A DNA stretch of 64,000 nt from Mesostigma viride (taxonomy: Eukaryota; Streptophyta; Mesostigmatophyceae; Mesostigmatales; Mesostigmataceae), in NCBI GenBank assembly GCA_009746045.1, contig RPFO01000782.1, positions 62,001-126,000 on the forward strand, given 5' to 3'. A model generated the notes under the pieces. It was not told the origin of the DNA. It did no database searches and saw only the letters and a program-made list of their open reading frames with translations. Each line of letters begins with the position of its first letter. Within the stretch, counting starts at the first letter, position 1. Below, piece by piece: positions 21,201-34,900 of the stretch. The translations under genes and the position numbers were made by a program.

Positions 21201-24200
21201 GTTGGTTTACTACTGAAGTGTACTGCGGTAGTATGTAGATAGGTTGTTGGTTTACTACTGAAGTGTACTGCAGTAGTATGTAGATAGGTTGTTGGTTTAC
21301 TACTGAAGTGTACTGCAGTAGTATGTAGATAGGTTGTTGGTTTACTAATGAAGTATACTGCAGTAGTATGTAGATAGGTTGTTGGTTTACAAATGAAGTG
21401 TACTGCAGTAGTATGTAGATAGGTTGTTGGCTTATAGAACAGCAACGGAGCATACGGTGTTGCCTACATCGCCGTCTACAATCAGGCAGCGCACATGGTG
21501 TCGCAACGCACAGCTGGCAGTGACTCACACTCCAGAGTGGGCGACACATAGCGTGGGCCCAGTGCTGATGTGGTTGAAGTACAGCGCGGATCAGTGCTGT
21601 CATGGCCCAGCCAAGGGGCCAACCCCTGCTGCTGGTGTGCCCGTAGACGGGGCCTTCCACGCCTGCCATAAGCGTCGCTTGCCAATCCTTTCGGTGGTCA
21701 GGGCGCTGCAGGTGGCCACCTCCCTTACCGCTCATCCCAGCGCGGCCCAGCGATGGCCCTGCTGGTGTCTCCCTGTCATGACGGGTTGCCTGCCTCTCTT
21801 CCTAGCTTGCCATCCGCCGTGTGCATGATTCTGGCAGCGCTCTGCATCTGTGGGAGATATACAGCGCGGGTTGTATATTTTGTTAATGGCACCCCCCTGC
21901 CAGGTGGCACCACGCTCTTTGCACATCCCCCGGCGTGCACCCACTTGTTTCATGCGGTGTGCGCGCTCGTTCTGGGACGGCACGGCGGGCGTGCCTGACA
22001 ACCACGGCATGGGTGCATGCTGGACGCGTGGCTTGGTGTTGGTCCCCTGTGTCCGCAGGGCTACAAGGCACTGAAGAAATACGCGCGTGCAGTAGCCAAC
22101 TTGGAGCTTGCCCTCTCGGCTGCGCCAGAAGACCCAGAAATATGCGACCTGGTGAGAGCCGCGCGCCTCACGACCACCCGTGTACACATGCATCACCAGC
22201 GCGTAGATTGGACAGCCTTCCCACTTTATGAAGTAGTGTGGTCCAACCTCGCATTATGCCCCAGCCAGGCGGAAAGGTGGGCTGGCGGGTAGGTGGCTGC
22301 TCCCGCCCCGCAGGCACAAGCTCGTGTTGACAGCCGTCGCATCCCCATAATCATACTGGCCCTTGTACTCGTTCCTCAGTCCATGGAAGGCAGTGGTTGG
22401 GCAGCCATGGAAGAGCAGTGGTTGGGCAGCCTTGCATCTGTGCTTCTTGCCATGCTGTCAACAGAGCCATGGATGCATTTGCTTGGCTACTAGCCCAAAT
22501 TGCCAGGGTCGGGCTGTCGTGGGCCTAAGTAAGCTGTCGTGGGCCTGAGAACCTGATGCTAGCTGTGGTTGCCTTGCGCATGGGGTACTGCCCCAACAGG
22601 CTGCCCCCTGGCTCTTCCTCTCATGCGTGCATGCTGACTTCCTGCACATGCCCAGCGTCCACGTGCGCCCCCCACCGTGGGCACCCCGCGCCTGCAACCC
22701 CCCAGCTGGACGAATGTGAGGACCTGATGCGCGAACAGCAGCGGGCAGGGGGCGGCGCCGATGCACACGCCAACACAGAGGTGGGGCAGGCGTAGATGCG
22801 GAAGGTGTAGGTGGGGCAGGTGGGGGCGTGGTGTGCAGCTTCATCCTTACCCGTGGTCGCACCGCCCATCCCCATGCATAAGGCAACGCGGGCGGGAAGG
22901 CATGCCACGTCTGGCATCCCTTGCCTCGCGCCATGGGGTGCGTGCGCCTGCGGCCACACCACCGACCACGGACCACCGTTGACTGTACAGCTACCTGAGC
23001 AACCTCGTGTGTGCGCCGTCCATTCTAGAAATGAGCGTGGGAGGCCTCCCTTGCGACATCTGCATGCCGTCGCGCATGCACTTGTCGTCTGTCCACCGCT
23101 GCGGGCCTGCACGCATCCAATCGGGTGCAGGGAGGTAGCCCCTGCCAGCACCCCCTGCATTATTCATACCCGCGGGTGTCTCCGTCCATCGAAGGTATAT
23201 CGTCTACGTGTACAGTATCCATGGTATATCGTCTACGTGTACAGTAGCCACGATATATCGTCTACCTGTACAGTAGACACGGTATATCGTGTGAGCCGGT
23301 GCATCATCTGGGCCAGGGTCCCAGCTCATAGCAGGCGGTATGCCTGACAGTGCCCTCACCCCCATCCTGTGCCCGGCTCAGGGTGCCTACCGTGCTAACC
23401 TTTCAGGCATTTCCAACCCAACCCAACGCCGCCCTGTGCTTCCTGCCCTGCCCCCGCACCCCTCAGGTGGACCTGAGCGCTGATGTGGATGCAGAGGCGA
23501 GTGCGGCGGTGTCGGGAGAGGCCACGCAGGCCTTTTTGGACGAGTGCCGGATGCGCGCAGCCAACGAGTTCGAGCAGGTGCGGCCGGCTTGCTTGTGTGT
23601 GTGTGTATGTGCGTGTGTGCATGTACGCATGTGGGCGCATGTGGGGGTGCCTCACTTTCCCGTCTCTGGCTGCCTAGGTGGCGGTACCGCGGCTAGCCTG
23701 CCAGATGCCGCGTCCATGCGATGGTGTGCACGCGTGCATTGTTGGCCTGTGTTGGTTGCTAAACACTTATTTGTCTCCTGGGCCAGGTGCCCAGAAAGGG
23801 ACACTACCAACCACAGCACGCATGTGTCTCAACGTCCCCCATTTTCGCCGTGTGCTTTCTGCTGTTGCTCGCCCTCCTTGGCTGGCTCCCTGACCACCCC
23901 CCGCAGTCCGGCTGCATCCAGTCGCAGGCGCTGGTCAGCCACGGCCACAGCAAGATCGGACTCTTCCGCATCAGCGTGCGTCCCTTGGCTTCGTGCGCCA
24001 TTGGTCTGGGCTGGGGGTGGTGTGGGCAGTCCTTGGTGGATGCCGGGATGGCTGCCCGCTGGTGTTATAGCCACCAATGACGACACATTGCCGCTAAGCT
24101 GGCGTAGGCTTGTGTACCTATTTGGCCACAGAGCGGCACTGCACACCCCAAGTTCCGTCATGGGCTACCGAGAGAGAAGGCAGCAGGTGGTGGTGGTGTG

Positions 24201-25322
24201 GCGCTCTCATGTAAGGGGTGAGCCAGCACGGACACTGGCATGTGGCACACATCTAGGCAGGGACAGGCCATGCCTCTTGTTTGCACGTACCCCCCACAAG
24301 GATGCCGGTATGATAACGGTGTGCTCTCACAGGGATGCACAGCATCATACCAGCATCATAGCGCCGGCCTCTCAATGAATGAGTCGCTGGCATGTCTCCT
24401 CCTGTGGGGAGTGGGGGATGCGTGCCGCCGGCCAGCTTCTACTCTCCTAGACAGTGCCACCAGCACACGCACAAGGGCCCGCCTCCACCAATCCAGCATG
24501 AGCCTGCCCTCTCCTGCCCATCTCCTACCCACCTGCTTAATGGTTATGTTTATGGTGGCTGCCTGATTGCTGCCCCACTGCTGCGGCGACACCCCTCAGG
24601 GTGCTTTCCAATCCGCCGAGGCGTTCGGGCAGGCGTGCGATTTCATCAAGCGGCAACACGTGCTGGCGTCCGCACAGGCCGTGTGCCTGATGGCGCAGGT
24701 GAGGGCCCGTGTGCCGGTGTGCTTCGTCCCTTGTTGCAGGGCACCTGCGTTTGACATGACAAATGGGGGGGGGAGGGGGGTAGAACGGCTAGGCACAAAC
24801 AAACCCATCTGAGGCATGCTGCCCCGTTGCTTGCTGCTGTGCACGCATGGCCCACGCTGCTGGCAGAGGTTACTTAGGGGACTATTGTGCGTGCACGTGG
24901 TTGCTGTGCCGGTACAACCCCGACAATGATTTGCCATGCAGTTCTCCGTGCATGGGCGCATGCATCATGCAGCGAGCTGGCGCTGGCTCCATCTGCAGGA
25001 CCCATGCCGCGATGCCATGGGGCTGCCTGCCTGACGGCCGTGCACTACTGCCGTTCTCTGTGCTGACTGTAACGTTGACCTCCCTTGTGTCCTGTGATGT
25101 GTGTGGCCACCTGGGTGCTGCCTACGCCCTGCCTTGTGCCGCGTGTGCCAGAAAAAAGACATCAAGTTCCCGCTGGTCTGGTGGTCCGGCCGCTGGCCGT
25201 TCCCGCTCGAGCAAGGTAGGCGCCCGCACAAGTGGACGGAAAGAAGAAGAAGACAAGAGGGGCATGAAAAAGAAGAGCGTGCGCATGCAGAGCGCCGCAT
25301 GATCCATGACCTCACAATGTAG
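18286..25322 (+). CDS. TPR-domain protein, ten exons (about 420 residues)
   Basis: Exons with GT/AG borders and consistent phases: 18286-18660, 19446-19523, 20162-20264, 20718-20803, 22059-22151, 22706-22780, 23467-23577, 23907-23975, 24600-24698, 25152-25322. Exon 1 is acidic with a GEGEGEG run and ends DEETPAFMAARQL. Exons 2-5 encode TPR helices: QMKSDGNEAFRARAF..AIAKYEE, then ALRLLEQPP..CNRAMALLKL, then ERFADAVAECGRVLVMDPRN and KALFRQAQ, then GYKALKKYARAVANLELAL. This is the degenerate GNEAF / NRA / KA(L/Y)xR pattern of co-chaperone TPRs that bind Hsp70/Hsp90 tails, such as TTC4. Exon 6 (LDECEDLMREQQ) fits the helix that follows such domains. The remaining exons (SGCIQSQALVSHGHSKIG, AFQSAEAFGQACDFIKRQ, KKDIKFPLVWWSGRWPFP, basic C-terminus) are not recognised. 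Chaperone binding is inference from the TPR type. The true start could lie upstream (see 17457-17643). Confidence 0.78.
20890..21119. mobile_element. Short foldback/MITE in intron 4 of the TPR gene
   Basis: The ends are inverse over 25 bp: AGGCATTCACGCCTTAAG at 20890 and CTTAAGGCGTGAATGCCT ending at 21119. Internal copies of CCCAACTTAA (about 20935, 20955, 21063 and 21098) repeat the subterminal motif. No coding capacity; 230 bp in total. Confidence 0.72.
21124..21438. repeat. 45-bp minisatellite, seven copies, in intron 4
   Basis: Seven head-to-tail units beginning TGAAGTGTACTGCAGTAG and containing TAGATAGGTTGTTGG, differing by a few substitutions (for example GTGTG/ATGTA and TACTA/TAATA/ACAAA at the unit end). 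It starts 4 bp after the foldback element. Confidence 0.93.
23190..23300. repeat. Imperfect ~32-bp tandem repeat in intron 6
   Basis: Three to four copies of a unit with GGTATATCGTCTACGTGT and ACAGTA, diverging at the right end. Confidence 0.75.
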
Positions 25323-25997
25323 CCGCATGCCGAAAAGTCAGGAAATGACAGCCTTTGCCTGTGGTGGCTGAAAGACTTGCAATGGGAGGGTGTCGGACAA
25401 GCAACAGTTCTGGGCATGTTGCCCACGGGGTGCGTGCAGAGACGTGTCGTCGTGCGACAGATGTGCGACAGTAGACCCACTGGGAGTGACAAGTGTCGGG
25501 GATAGAGCCACACAGGGACGGGCTCTCCCAATAGAGCGTTTGTGTGGCTCTCATCGTATTCCTTCTGCCGCCCACCTGGTGACGTTTGTGGCAGATACTG
25601 GGCCTTCCTGCGGTGCAGAAGCCAGCCATGAACTCAAAGCGATGAGCTGCTTTCTCAACACGGATCGTACCGCGGCTGCTCTGTGCTCCACGCACTTGTC
25701 AACCGTGTGCTTGCGTGTGGTCACGTGTGCGCCTCTGGTGGACATGTTGGATGGACAGATGGCGTGTTCCTGGAGATCGACGCCCGACAGTGCAAGACGC
25801 GCCAGACGTGGTTTCTGCCCGCCGTGCCCAGCAAGGGTCCCAGGCAAAGGTGCGCCAGTAGCACCTGCTTGCCGCTGTCCCCCCTCTCCTCTGTCTGTAT
25901 GTCGCAAACTGGGTGCCTTAAATCATGTGGCATCTTGCTGGGTGTAAAATGCAGCAGCGATGCTAGAAGCAGTTTCTGTTTTGCTGCAAGGTTTGGC
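25323..25997 (+). other. Probable 3' UTR of the TPR gene up to the satellite edge
   Basis: No further exon is supported. A TGTAA motif, the usual polyadenylation signal in chlorophycean algae, lies at 25943-25947, about 50 bp before the satellite begins. If it is used, the transcript would end just short of the array. The motif is seen; its use is inference. Confidence 0.4.
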
Positions 25998-28900
25998 ATG
26001 GATTACCGAGGTAGCAGGCGAGTGGCATTCATGATGGATTGTCGACGTAGCAGGCGAGTGGCATTCATGATGGATTGTCGAGGTAGCAGGCGAGTGGCAT
26101 TCATGATGGATCGCCGAGGTAGCAGGCGAGTGGCATTCATGATGGATTGTCGAGGTAGCAGGCGAGTGGCATTCATGATGGATTGCCGAGGTAGCAGGCG
26201 AGTGGCATTCATGATGGATTGTTGAGGTAGCAGGCGAGTGGCATTCATGATGGATTGCCGAGGTAGCAGGCGAGTGGCATTCATGATGGATTGTCGAGGT
26301 GGCAGGCGAGTGGCATTCATGATGGATTGTCGCGGTAGCAGGCGAGTGGCATTCATGATGGATTACCGAGGTAGCAGGCGAGTGGCATTCATGATGGATC
26401 GCCGAGGTAGCAGGCGAGTGGCATTCATGATGGATTGTCGAGGTAGCAGGCGAGTGGCATTCATGATGGATTGTCGAGGTGGCAGGCGAGTGGCATTCAT
26501 GATGGGTTGTCGAGGTGGCAGGCGAGTGGCATTCATGATGGATTGTCGAGGTAGCAGGCGAGTGGCATTCATGATGGATTGCCGAGGTAGCAGGCGAGTG
26601 GCATTCATGATGGATCGCCGAGGTAGCAGGCGAGTGGCATTCATGATGGGTTGTCGCGGTAGCAGGCGAGTGGCATTCATGATGGATTGTCGCGGTAGCA
26701 GGCGAGTGGCATTCATGATGGATTGCCGAGGTAGCGGGCGAGTGGCATTCTAGGCCATGATGAGTTGTTGAGGTGGCAGGCGAGTGGCATTCTAGGCCAT
26801 GATGGATTGTCGAGGTGGCAGGCGAGTGGCATTCATGATGGATTGTCGAGGTAGCAGGCGAGTGGCATTCATGATGGATTGTCGAGGTGGCAGGCGAGTG
26901 GCATTCATGATGGATTGTCGAGGTGGCAGGCGAGTGGCATTCATGATGGATTGTCGAGGTGGCAGGCGAGTGGCATTCTAGGCCATGATGGATTGTCGAG
27001 GTAGCAGGCGAGTGGCATTCATGATGGATTGTCGCGGTAGCAGGCGAGTGGCATTCATGATGGATTGCCGAGGTGGCAGGCGAGTGGCATTCATGATGGA
27101 TTGTCGCGGTAGCGGGCGAGTGGCATTCATGATGGATTGTCGAGGTAGCAGGCGAGTGGCATTCATGATGGATTGCCGAGGTGGCAGGCGAGTGGCATTC
27201 ATGATGGATTGTCGAGGTAGCGGGCGAGTGGCATTCATGATGGATTGTCGAGGTAGCAGGCGAGTGGCATTCATGATGGATTGCCGAGGTAGCAGGCGAG
27301 TGGCATTCATGATGGATTGTCGAGGTAGCAGGCGAGTGGCATTCATGATGGATTGTTGAGGTAGCAGGCGAGTGGCATTCACGATGGATTGTCGAGGTGG
27401 CAGGCGAGTGGCATTCTAGGCCATGATGGGTTGTTGAGGTGGCAGGCGAGTGGCATTCATGATGGATTGTCGAGGTGGCAGGCGAGTGGCATTCATGATG
27501 GATTGCCGAGGTAGCAGGCGAGTGGCATTCATGATGGATTGCCGAGGTAGCAGGCGAGTGGCATTCATGATGGATTGTCGAGGTGGCAGGCGAGTGGCAT
27601 TCATGATGGGTTGTCGAGGTGGCAGGCGAGTGGCATTCATGATGGATCGCCGAGGTGGCAGGCGAGTGGCATTCATGATGGATTGTCGAGGTGGCAGGCG
27701 AGTGGCATTCATGATGGATTGCCGAGGTAGCAGGCGAGTGGCATTCATGATGGATTGTCGAGGTGGCAGGCGAGTGGCATTCATGATGGGTTGTCGCGGT
27801 AGCAGGCGAGTGGCATTCATGATGGATTGTCGCGGTAGCAGGCGAGTGGCATTCATGATGGATTGTCGCGGTAGCAGGCGAGTGGCATTCATGATGGATT
27901 GCCGAGGTAGCAGGCGAGTGGCATTCATGATGGATTGCCGAGGTAGCAGGCGAGTGGCATTCATGATGGATTGTCGAGGTGGCAGGCGAGTGGCATTCAT
28001 GATGGATTGTCGAGGTAGCAGGCGAGTGGCATTCATGATGGATTGTCGAGGTAGCAGGCGAGTGGCATTCATGATGGATTGCCGAGGTAGCAGGCGAGTG
28101 GCATTCATGATGGATTGTCGAGGTGGCAGGCGAGTGGCATTCATGATGGATTGTTGAGGTAGCAGGCGAGTGGCATTCATGATGGATTGTCGAGGTAGCA
28201 GGCGAGTGGCATTCATGATGGATTGTCGAGGTAGCAGGCGAGTGGCATTCATGATGGATTGCCGAGGTAGCAGGCGAGTGGCATTCATGATGGATTGTCG
28301 AGGTAGCAGGCGAGTGGCATTCATGATGGATTGCCGAGGTAGCAGGCGAGTGGCATTCATGATGGATTGCCGAGGTAGCAGGCGAGTGGCATTCATGATG
28401 GATTGCCGAGGTAGCAGGCGAGTGGCATTCATGATGGATTGCCGAGGTGGCAGGCGAGTGGCATTCATGATGGATTGCCGAGGTGGCAGGCGAGTGGCAT
28501 TCATGATGGATTGCCGAGGTAGCAGGCGAGTGGCATTCATGATGGATTGCCGAGGTAGCAGGCGAGTGGCATTCATGATGGATTGTCGCGGTAGCAGGCG
28601 AGTGGCATTCATGATGGATTGTCGCGGTAGCAGGCGAGTGGCATTCATGATGGATTGTCGAGGTAGCAGGCGAGTGGCATTCATGATGGATTGTCGAGGT
28701 GGCAGGCGAGTGGCATTCATGATGGATTGCCGAGGTAGCAGGCGAGTGGCATTCATGATGGATTGTCGAGGTAGCAGGCGAGTGGCATTCATGATGGATT
28801 GCCGAGGTAGCAGGCGAGTGGCATTCATGATGGATTGTCGAGGTGGCAGGCGAGTGGCATTCATGATGGATTGTCGAGGTAGCAGGCGAGTGGCATTCAT

Positions 28901-31900
28901 GATGGATTGTCGAGGTAGCAGGCGAGTGGCATTCATGATGGATTGTCGAGGTAGCAGGCGAGTGGCATTCATGATGGATTGCCGAGGTAGCAGGCGAGTG
29001 GCATTCATGATGGATTGCCGAGGTAGCAGGCGAGTGGCATTCATGATGGATTGTCGAGGTAGCAGGCGAGTGGCATTCATGATGGATTGCCGAGGTAGCA
29101 GGCGAGTGGCATTCATGATGGATTGTCGAGGTAGCAGGCGAGTGGCATTCATGATGGATTGCCGAGGTAGCAGGCGAGTGGCATTCATGATGGATTGTCG
29201 AGGTGGCAGGCGAGTGGCATTCATGATGGATTGTCGAGGTAGCAGGCGAGTGGCATTCATGATGGATTGTCGAGGTAGCAGGCGAGTGGCATTCATGATG
29301 GATTGTCGAGGTAGCAGGCGAGTGGCATTCATGATGGATTGTCGAGGTAGCAGGCGAGTGGCATTCATGATGGATTGTCGAGGTAGCAGGCGAGTGGCAT
29401 TCATGATGGATTGTCGAGGTAGCAGGCGAGTGGCATTCATGATGGATTGCCGAGGTAGCAGGCGAGTGGCATTCATGATGGATTGTCGAGGTAGCAGGCG
29501 AGTGGCATTCATGATGGATTGTCGAGGTGGCAGGCGAGTGGCATTCATGATGGATTGTCGAGGTGGCAGGCGAGTGGCATTCATGATGGATTGTCGAGGT
29601 AGCAGGCGAGTGGCATTCATGATGGATTGTCGCGGTAGCAGGCGAGTGGCATTCATGATGGATTGTCGAGGTGGCAGGCGAGTGGCATTCATGATGGATT
29701 GTCGCGGTAGCAGGCGAGTGGCATTCATGATGGATTGCCGAGGTAGCAGGCGAGTGGCATTCATGATGGATTGTCGAGGTGCAGGCGAGTGGCATTCATG
29801 ATGGATTGTCGAGGTGGCAGGCGAGTGGCATTCATGATGGATTGTCGGTAGCAGGCGAGTGGCATTCATGATGGATTGTCGAGGTAGCAGGCGAGTGGCA
29901 TTCATGATGGATTGCCGAGGTAGCAGGCGAGTGGCATTCATGATGGATTGTCGAGGTAGCAGGCGAGTGGCATTCATGATGGATTGTCGCGGTAGCAGGC
30001 GAGTGGCATTCATGATGGATTGTCGAGGTAGCAGGCGAGTGGCATTCATGATGGATTGCCGAGGTAGCAGGCGAGTGGCATTCATGATGGATTGTCGAGG
30101 TAGCAGGCGAGTGGCATTCATGATGGATTGTCGAGGTAGCAGGCGAGTGGCATTCATGATGGATTGTCGAGGTAGCAGGCGAGTGGCATTCATGATGGAT
30201 TGTCGAGGTAGCAGGCGAGTGGCATTCATGATGGATTGCCGAGGTAGCAGGCGAGTGGCATTCATGATGGATTGCCGAGGTAGCAGGCGAGTGGCATTCA
30301 TGATGGATTGTCGAGGTAGCAGGCGAGTGGCATTCATGATGGATTGCCGAGGTAGCAGGCGAGTGGCATTCATGATGGATTGCCGAGGTAGCAGGCGAGT
30401 GGCATTCATGATGGATTGTCGAGGTAGCAGGCGAGTGGCATTCATGATGGATTGTCGAGGTAGCAGGCGAGTGGCATTCATGATGGATTGCCGAGGTAGC
30501 AGGCGAGTGGCATTCATGATGGATTGTCGAGGTAGCAGGCGAGTGGCATTCATGATGGATTGTCGAGGTAGCAGGCGAGTGGCATTCATGATGGATTGTC
30601 GAGGTAGCAGGCGAGTGGCATTCATGATGGATTGTCGAGGTAGCAGGCGAGTGGCATTCATGATGGATTGTCGAGGTAGCAGGCGAGTGGCATTCATGAT
30701 GGATTGTCGAGGTAGCAGGCGAGTGGCATTCATGATGGATTGTCGAGGTAGCAGGCGAGTGGCATTCATGATGGATTGCCGAGGTAGCAGGCGAGTGGCA
30801 TTCATGATGGATTGTCGAGGTAGCAGGCGAGTGGCATTCATGATGGATTGTCGAGGTAGCAGGCGAGTGGCATTCATGATGGATTGCCGAGGTAGCAGGC
30901 GAGTGGCATTCATGATGGATTGTCGAGGTAGCAGGCGAGTGGCATTCATGATGGATTGTCGAGGTAGCAGGCGAGTGGCATTCATGATGGATTGTCGAGG
31001 TAGCAGGCGAGTGGCATTCATGATGGATTGTCGAGGTAGCAGGCGAGTGGCATTCATGATGGATTGTCGAGGTAGCAGGCGAGTGGCATTCATGATGGAT
31101 TGTCGAGGTAGCAGGCGAGTGGCATTCATGATGGATTGTCGAGGTAGCAGGCGAGTGGCATTCATGATGGATTGTCGAGGTAGCAGGCGAGTGGCATTCA
31201 TGATGGATTGCCGAGGTAGCAGGCGAGTGGCATTCATGATGGATTGTCGAGGTAGCAGGCGAGTGGCATTCATGATGGATTGTCGAGGTAGCAGGCGAGT
31301 GGCATTCATGATGGATTGTCGAGGTAGCAGGCGAGTGGCATTCATGATGGATTGTCGAGGTAGCAGGCGAGTGGCATTCATGATGGATTGTCGAGGTAGC
31401 AGGCGAGTGGCATTCATGATGGATTGTCGAGGTAGCAGGCGAGTGGCATTCATGATGGATTGTCGAGGTAGCAGGCGAGTGGCATTCATGATGGATTGTC
31501 GAGGTAGCAGGCGAGTGGCATTCATGATGGATTGTCGAGGTAGCAGGCGAGTGGCATTCATGATGGATTGTCGAGGTAGCAGGCGAGTGGCATTCATGAT
31601 GGATTGTCGAGGTAGCAGGCGAGTGGCATTCATGATGGATTGTCGAGGTAGCAGGCGAGTGGCATTCATGATGGATTGTCGAGGTAGCAGGCGAGTGGCA
31701 TTCATGATGGATTGTCGAGGTAGCAGGCGAGTGGCATTCATGATGGATTGCCGAGGTAGCAGGCGAGTGGCATTCATGATGGATTGTCGAGGTAGCAGGC
31801 GAGTGGCATTCATGATGGATTGTCGAGGTAGCAGGCGAGTGGCATTCATGATGGATTGCCGAGGTAGCAGGCGAGTGGCATTCATGATGGATTGCCGAGG

Positions 31901-34900
31901 TAGCAGGCGAGTGGCATTCATGATGGATTGTCGAGGTAGCAGGCGAGTGGCATTCATGATGGATTGTCGAGGTAGCAGGCGAGTGGCATTCATGATGGAT
32001 TGTCGAGGTAGCAGGCGAGTGGCATTCATGATGGATTGTCGAGGTAGCAGGCGAGTGGCATTCATGATGGATTGTCGAGGTAGCAGGCGAGTGGCATTCA
32101 TGATGGATTGTCGAGGTAGCAGGCGAGTGGCATTCATGATGGATTGTCGAGGTAGCAGGCGAGTGGCATTCATGATGGATTGCCGAGGTAGCAGGCGAGT
32201 GGCATTCATGATGGATTGTCGAGGTAGCAGGCGAGTGGCATTCATGATGGATTGTCGAGGTAGCAGGCGAGTGGCATTCATGATGGATTGTCGAGGTAGC
32301 AGGCGAGTGGCATTCATGATGGATTGTCGAGGTAGCAGGCGAGTGGCATTCATGATGGATTGTCGAGGTAGCAGGCGAGTGGCATTCATGATGGATTGTC
32401 GAGGTAGCAGGCGAGTGGCATTCATGATGGATTGTCGAGGTAGCAGGCGAGTGGCATTCATGATGGATTGTCGAGGTAGCAGGCGAGTGGCATTCATGAT
32501 GGATTGTCGAGGTAGCAGGCGAGTGGCATTCATGATGGATTGTCGAGGTAGCAGGCGAGTGGCATTCATGATGGATTGTCGAGGTAGCAGGCGAGTGGCA
32601 TTCATGATGGATTGTCGAGGTAGCAGGCGAGTGGCATTCATGATGGATTGTCGAGGTAGCAGGCGAGTGGCATTCATGATGGATTGCCGAGGTAGCAGGC
32701 GAGTGGCATTCATGATGGATTGTCGAGGTAGCAGGCGAGTGGCATTCATGATGGATTGTCGAGGTAGCAGGCGAGTGGCATTCATGATGGATTGTCGAGG
32801 TAGCAGGCGAGTGGCATTCATGATGGATTGTCGAGGTAGCAGGCGAGTGGCATTCATGATGGATTGTCGAGGTAGCAGGCGAGTGGCATTCATGATGGAT
32901 TGTCGAGGTAGCAGGCGAGTGGCATTCATGATGGATTGTCGAGGTAGCAGGCGAGTGGCATTCATGATGGATTGTCGAGGTAGCAGGCGAGTGGCATTCA
33001 TGATGGATTGCCGAGGTAGCAGGCGAGTGGCATTCATGATGGATTGCCGAGGTAGCAGGCGAGTGGCATTCATGATGGATTGCCGAGGTAGCAGGCGAGT
33101 GGCATTCATGATGGATTGTCGAGGTAGCAGGCGAGTGGCATTCATGATGGATTGTCGAGGTAGCAGGCGAGTGGCATTCATGATGGATTGTCGAGGTAGC
33201 AGGCGAGTGGCATTCATGATGGATTGTCGAGGTAGCAGGCGAGTGGCATTCATGATGGATTGTCGAGGTAGCAGGCGAGTGGCATTCATGATGGATTGTC
33301 GAGGTAGCAGGCGAGTGGCATTCATGATGGATTGTCGAGGTAGCAGGCGAGTGGCATTCATGATGGATTGTCGAGGTAGCAGGCGAGTGGCATTCATGAT
33401 GGATTGTCGAGGTAGCAGGCGAGTGGCATTCATGATGGATTGTCGAGGTAGCAGGCGAGTGGCATTCATGATGGATTGTCGAGGTAGCAGGCGAGTGGCA
33501 TTCATGATGGATTGTCGAGGTAGCAGGCGAGTGGCATTCATGATGGATTGTCGAGGTAGCAGGCGAGTGGCATTCATGATGGATTGTCGAGGTAGCAGGC
33601 GAGTGGCATTCATGATGGATTGTCGAGGTAGCAGGCGAGTGGCATTCATGATGGATTGTCGAGGTAGCAGGCGAGTGGCATTCATGATGGATTGTCGAGG
33701 TAGCAGGCGAGTGGCATTCATGATGGATTGTCGAGGTAGCAGGCGAGTGGCATTCATGATGGATTGTCGAGGTAGCAGGCGAGTGGCATTCATGATGGAT
33801 TGTCGAGGTAGCAGGCGAGTGGCATTCATGATGGATTGTCGAGGTAGCAGGCGAGTGGCATTCATGATGGATTGTCGAGGTAGCAGGCGAGTGGCATTCA
33901 TGATGGATTGTCGAGGTAGCAGGCGAGTGGCATTCATGATGGATTGTCGAGGTAGCAGGCGAGTGGCATTCATGATGGATTGTCGAGGTAGCAGGCGAGT
34001 GGCATTCATGATGGATTGCCGAGGTAGCAGGCGAGTGGCATTCATGATGGATTGTCGAGGTAGCAGGCGAGTGGCATTCATGATGGATTGTCGAGGTAGC
34101 AGGCGAGTGGCATTCATGATGGATTGTCGAGGTAGCAGGCGAGTGGCATTCATGATGGATTGTCGAGGTAGCAGGCGAGTGGCATTCATGATGGATTGTC
34201 GAGGTAGCAGGCGAGTGGCATTCATGATGGATTGTCGAGGTAGCAGGCGAGTGGCATTCATGATGGATTGTCGAGGTAGCAGGCGAGTGGCATTCATGAT
34301 GGATTGTCGAGGTAGCAGGCGAGTGGCATTCATGATGGATTGTCGAGGTAGCAGGCGAGTGGCATTCATGATGGATTGTCGAGGTAGCAGGCGAGTGGCA
34401 TTCATGATGGATTGTCGAGGTAGCAGGCGAGTGGCATTCATGATGGATTGTCGAGGTAGCAGGCGAGTGGCATTCATGATGGATTGTCGAGGTAGCAGGC
34501 GAGTGGCATTCATGATGGATTGTCGAGGTAGCAGGCGAGTGGCATTCATGATGGATTGTCGAGGTAGCAGGCGAGTGGCATTCATGATGGATTGCCGAGG
34601 TAGCAGGCGAGTGGCATTCATGATGGATTGCCGAGGTAGCAGGCGAGTGGCATTCATGATGGATTGTCGAGGTAGCAGGCGAGTGGCATTCATGATGGAT
34701 TGTCGAGGTAGCAGGCGAGTGGCATTCATGATGGATTGTCGAGGTAGCAGGCGAGTGGCATTCATGATGGATTGTCGAGGTAGCAGGCGAGTGGCATTCA
34801 TGATGGATTGTCGAGGTAGCAGGCGAGTGGCATTCATGATGGATTGTCGAGGTAGCAGGCGAGTGGCATTCATGATGGATTGTCGAGGTAGCAGGCGAGT

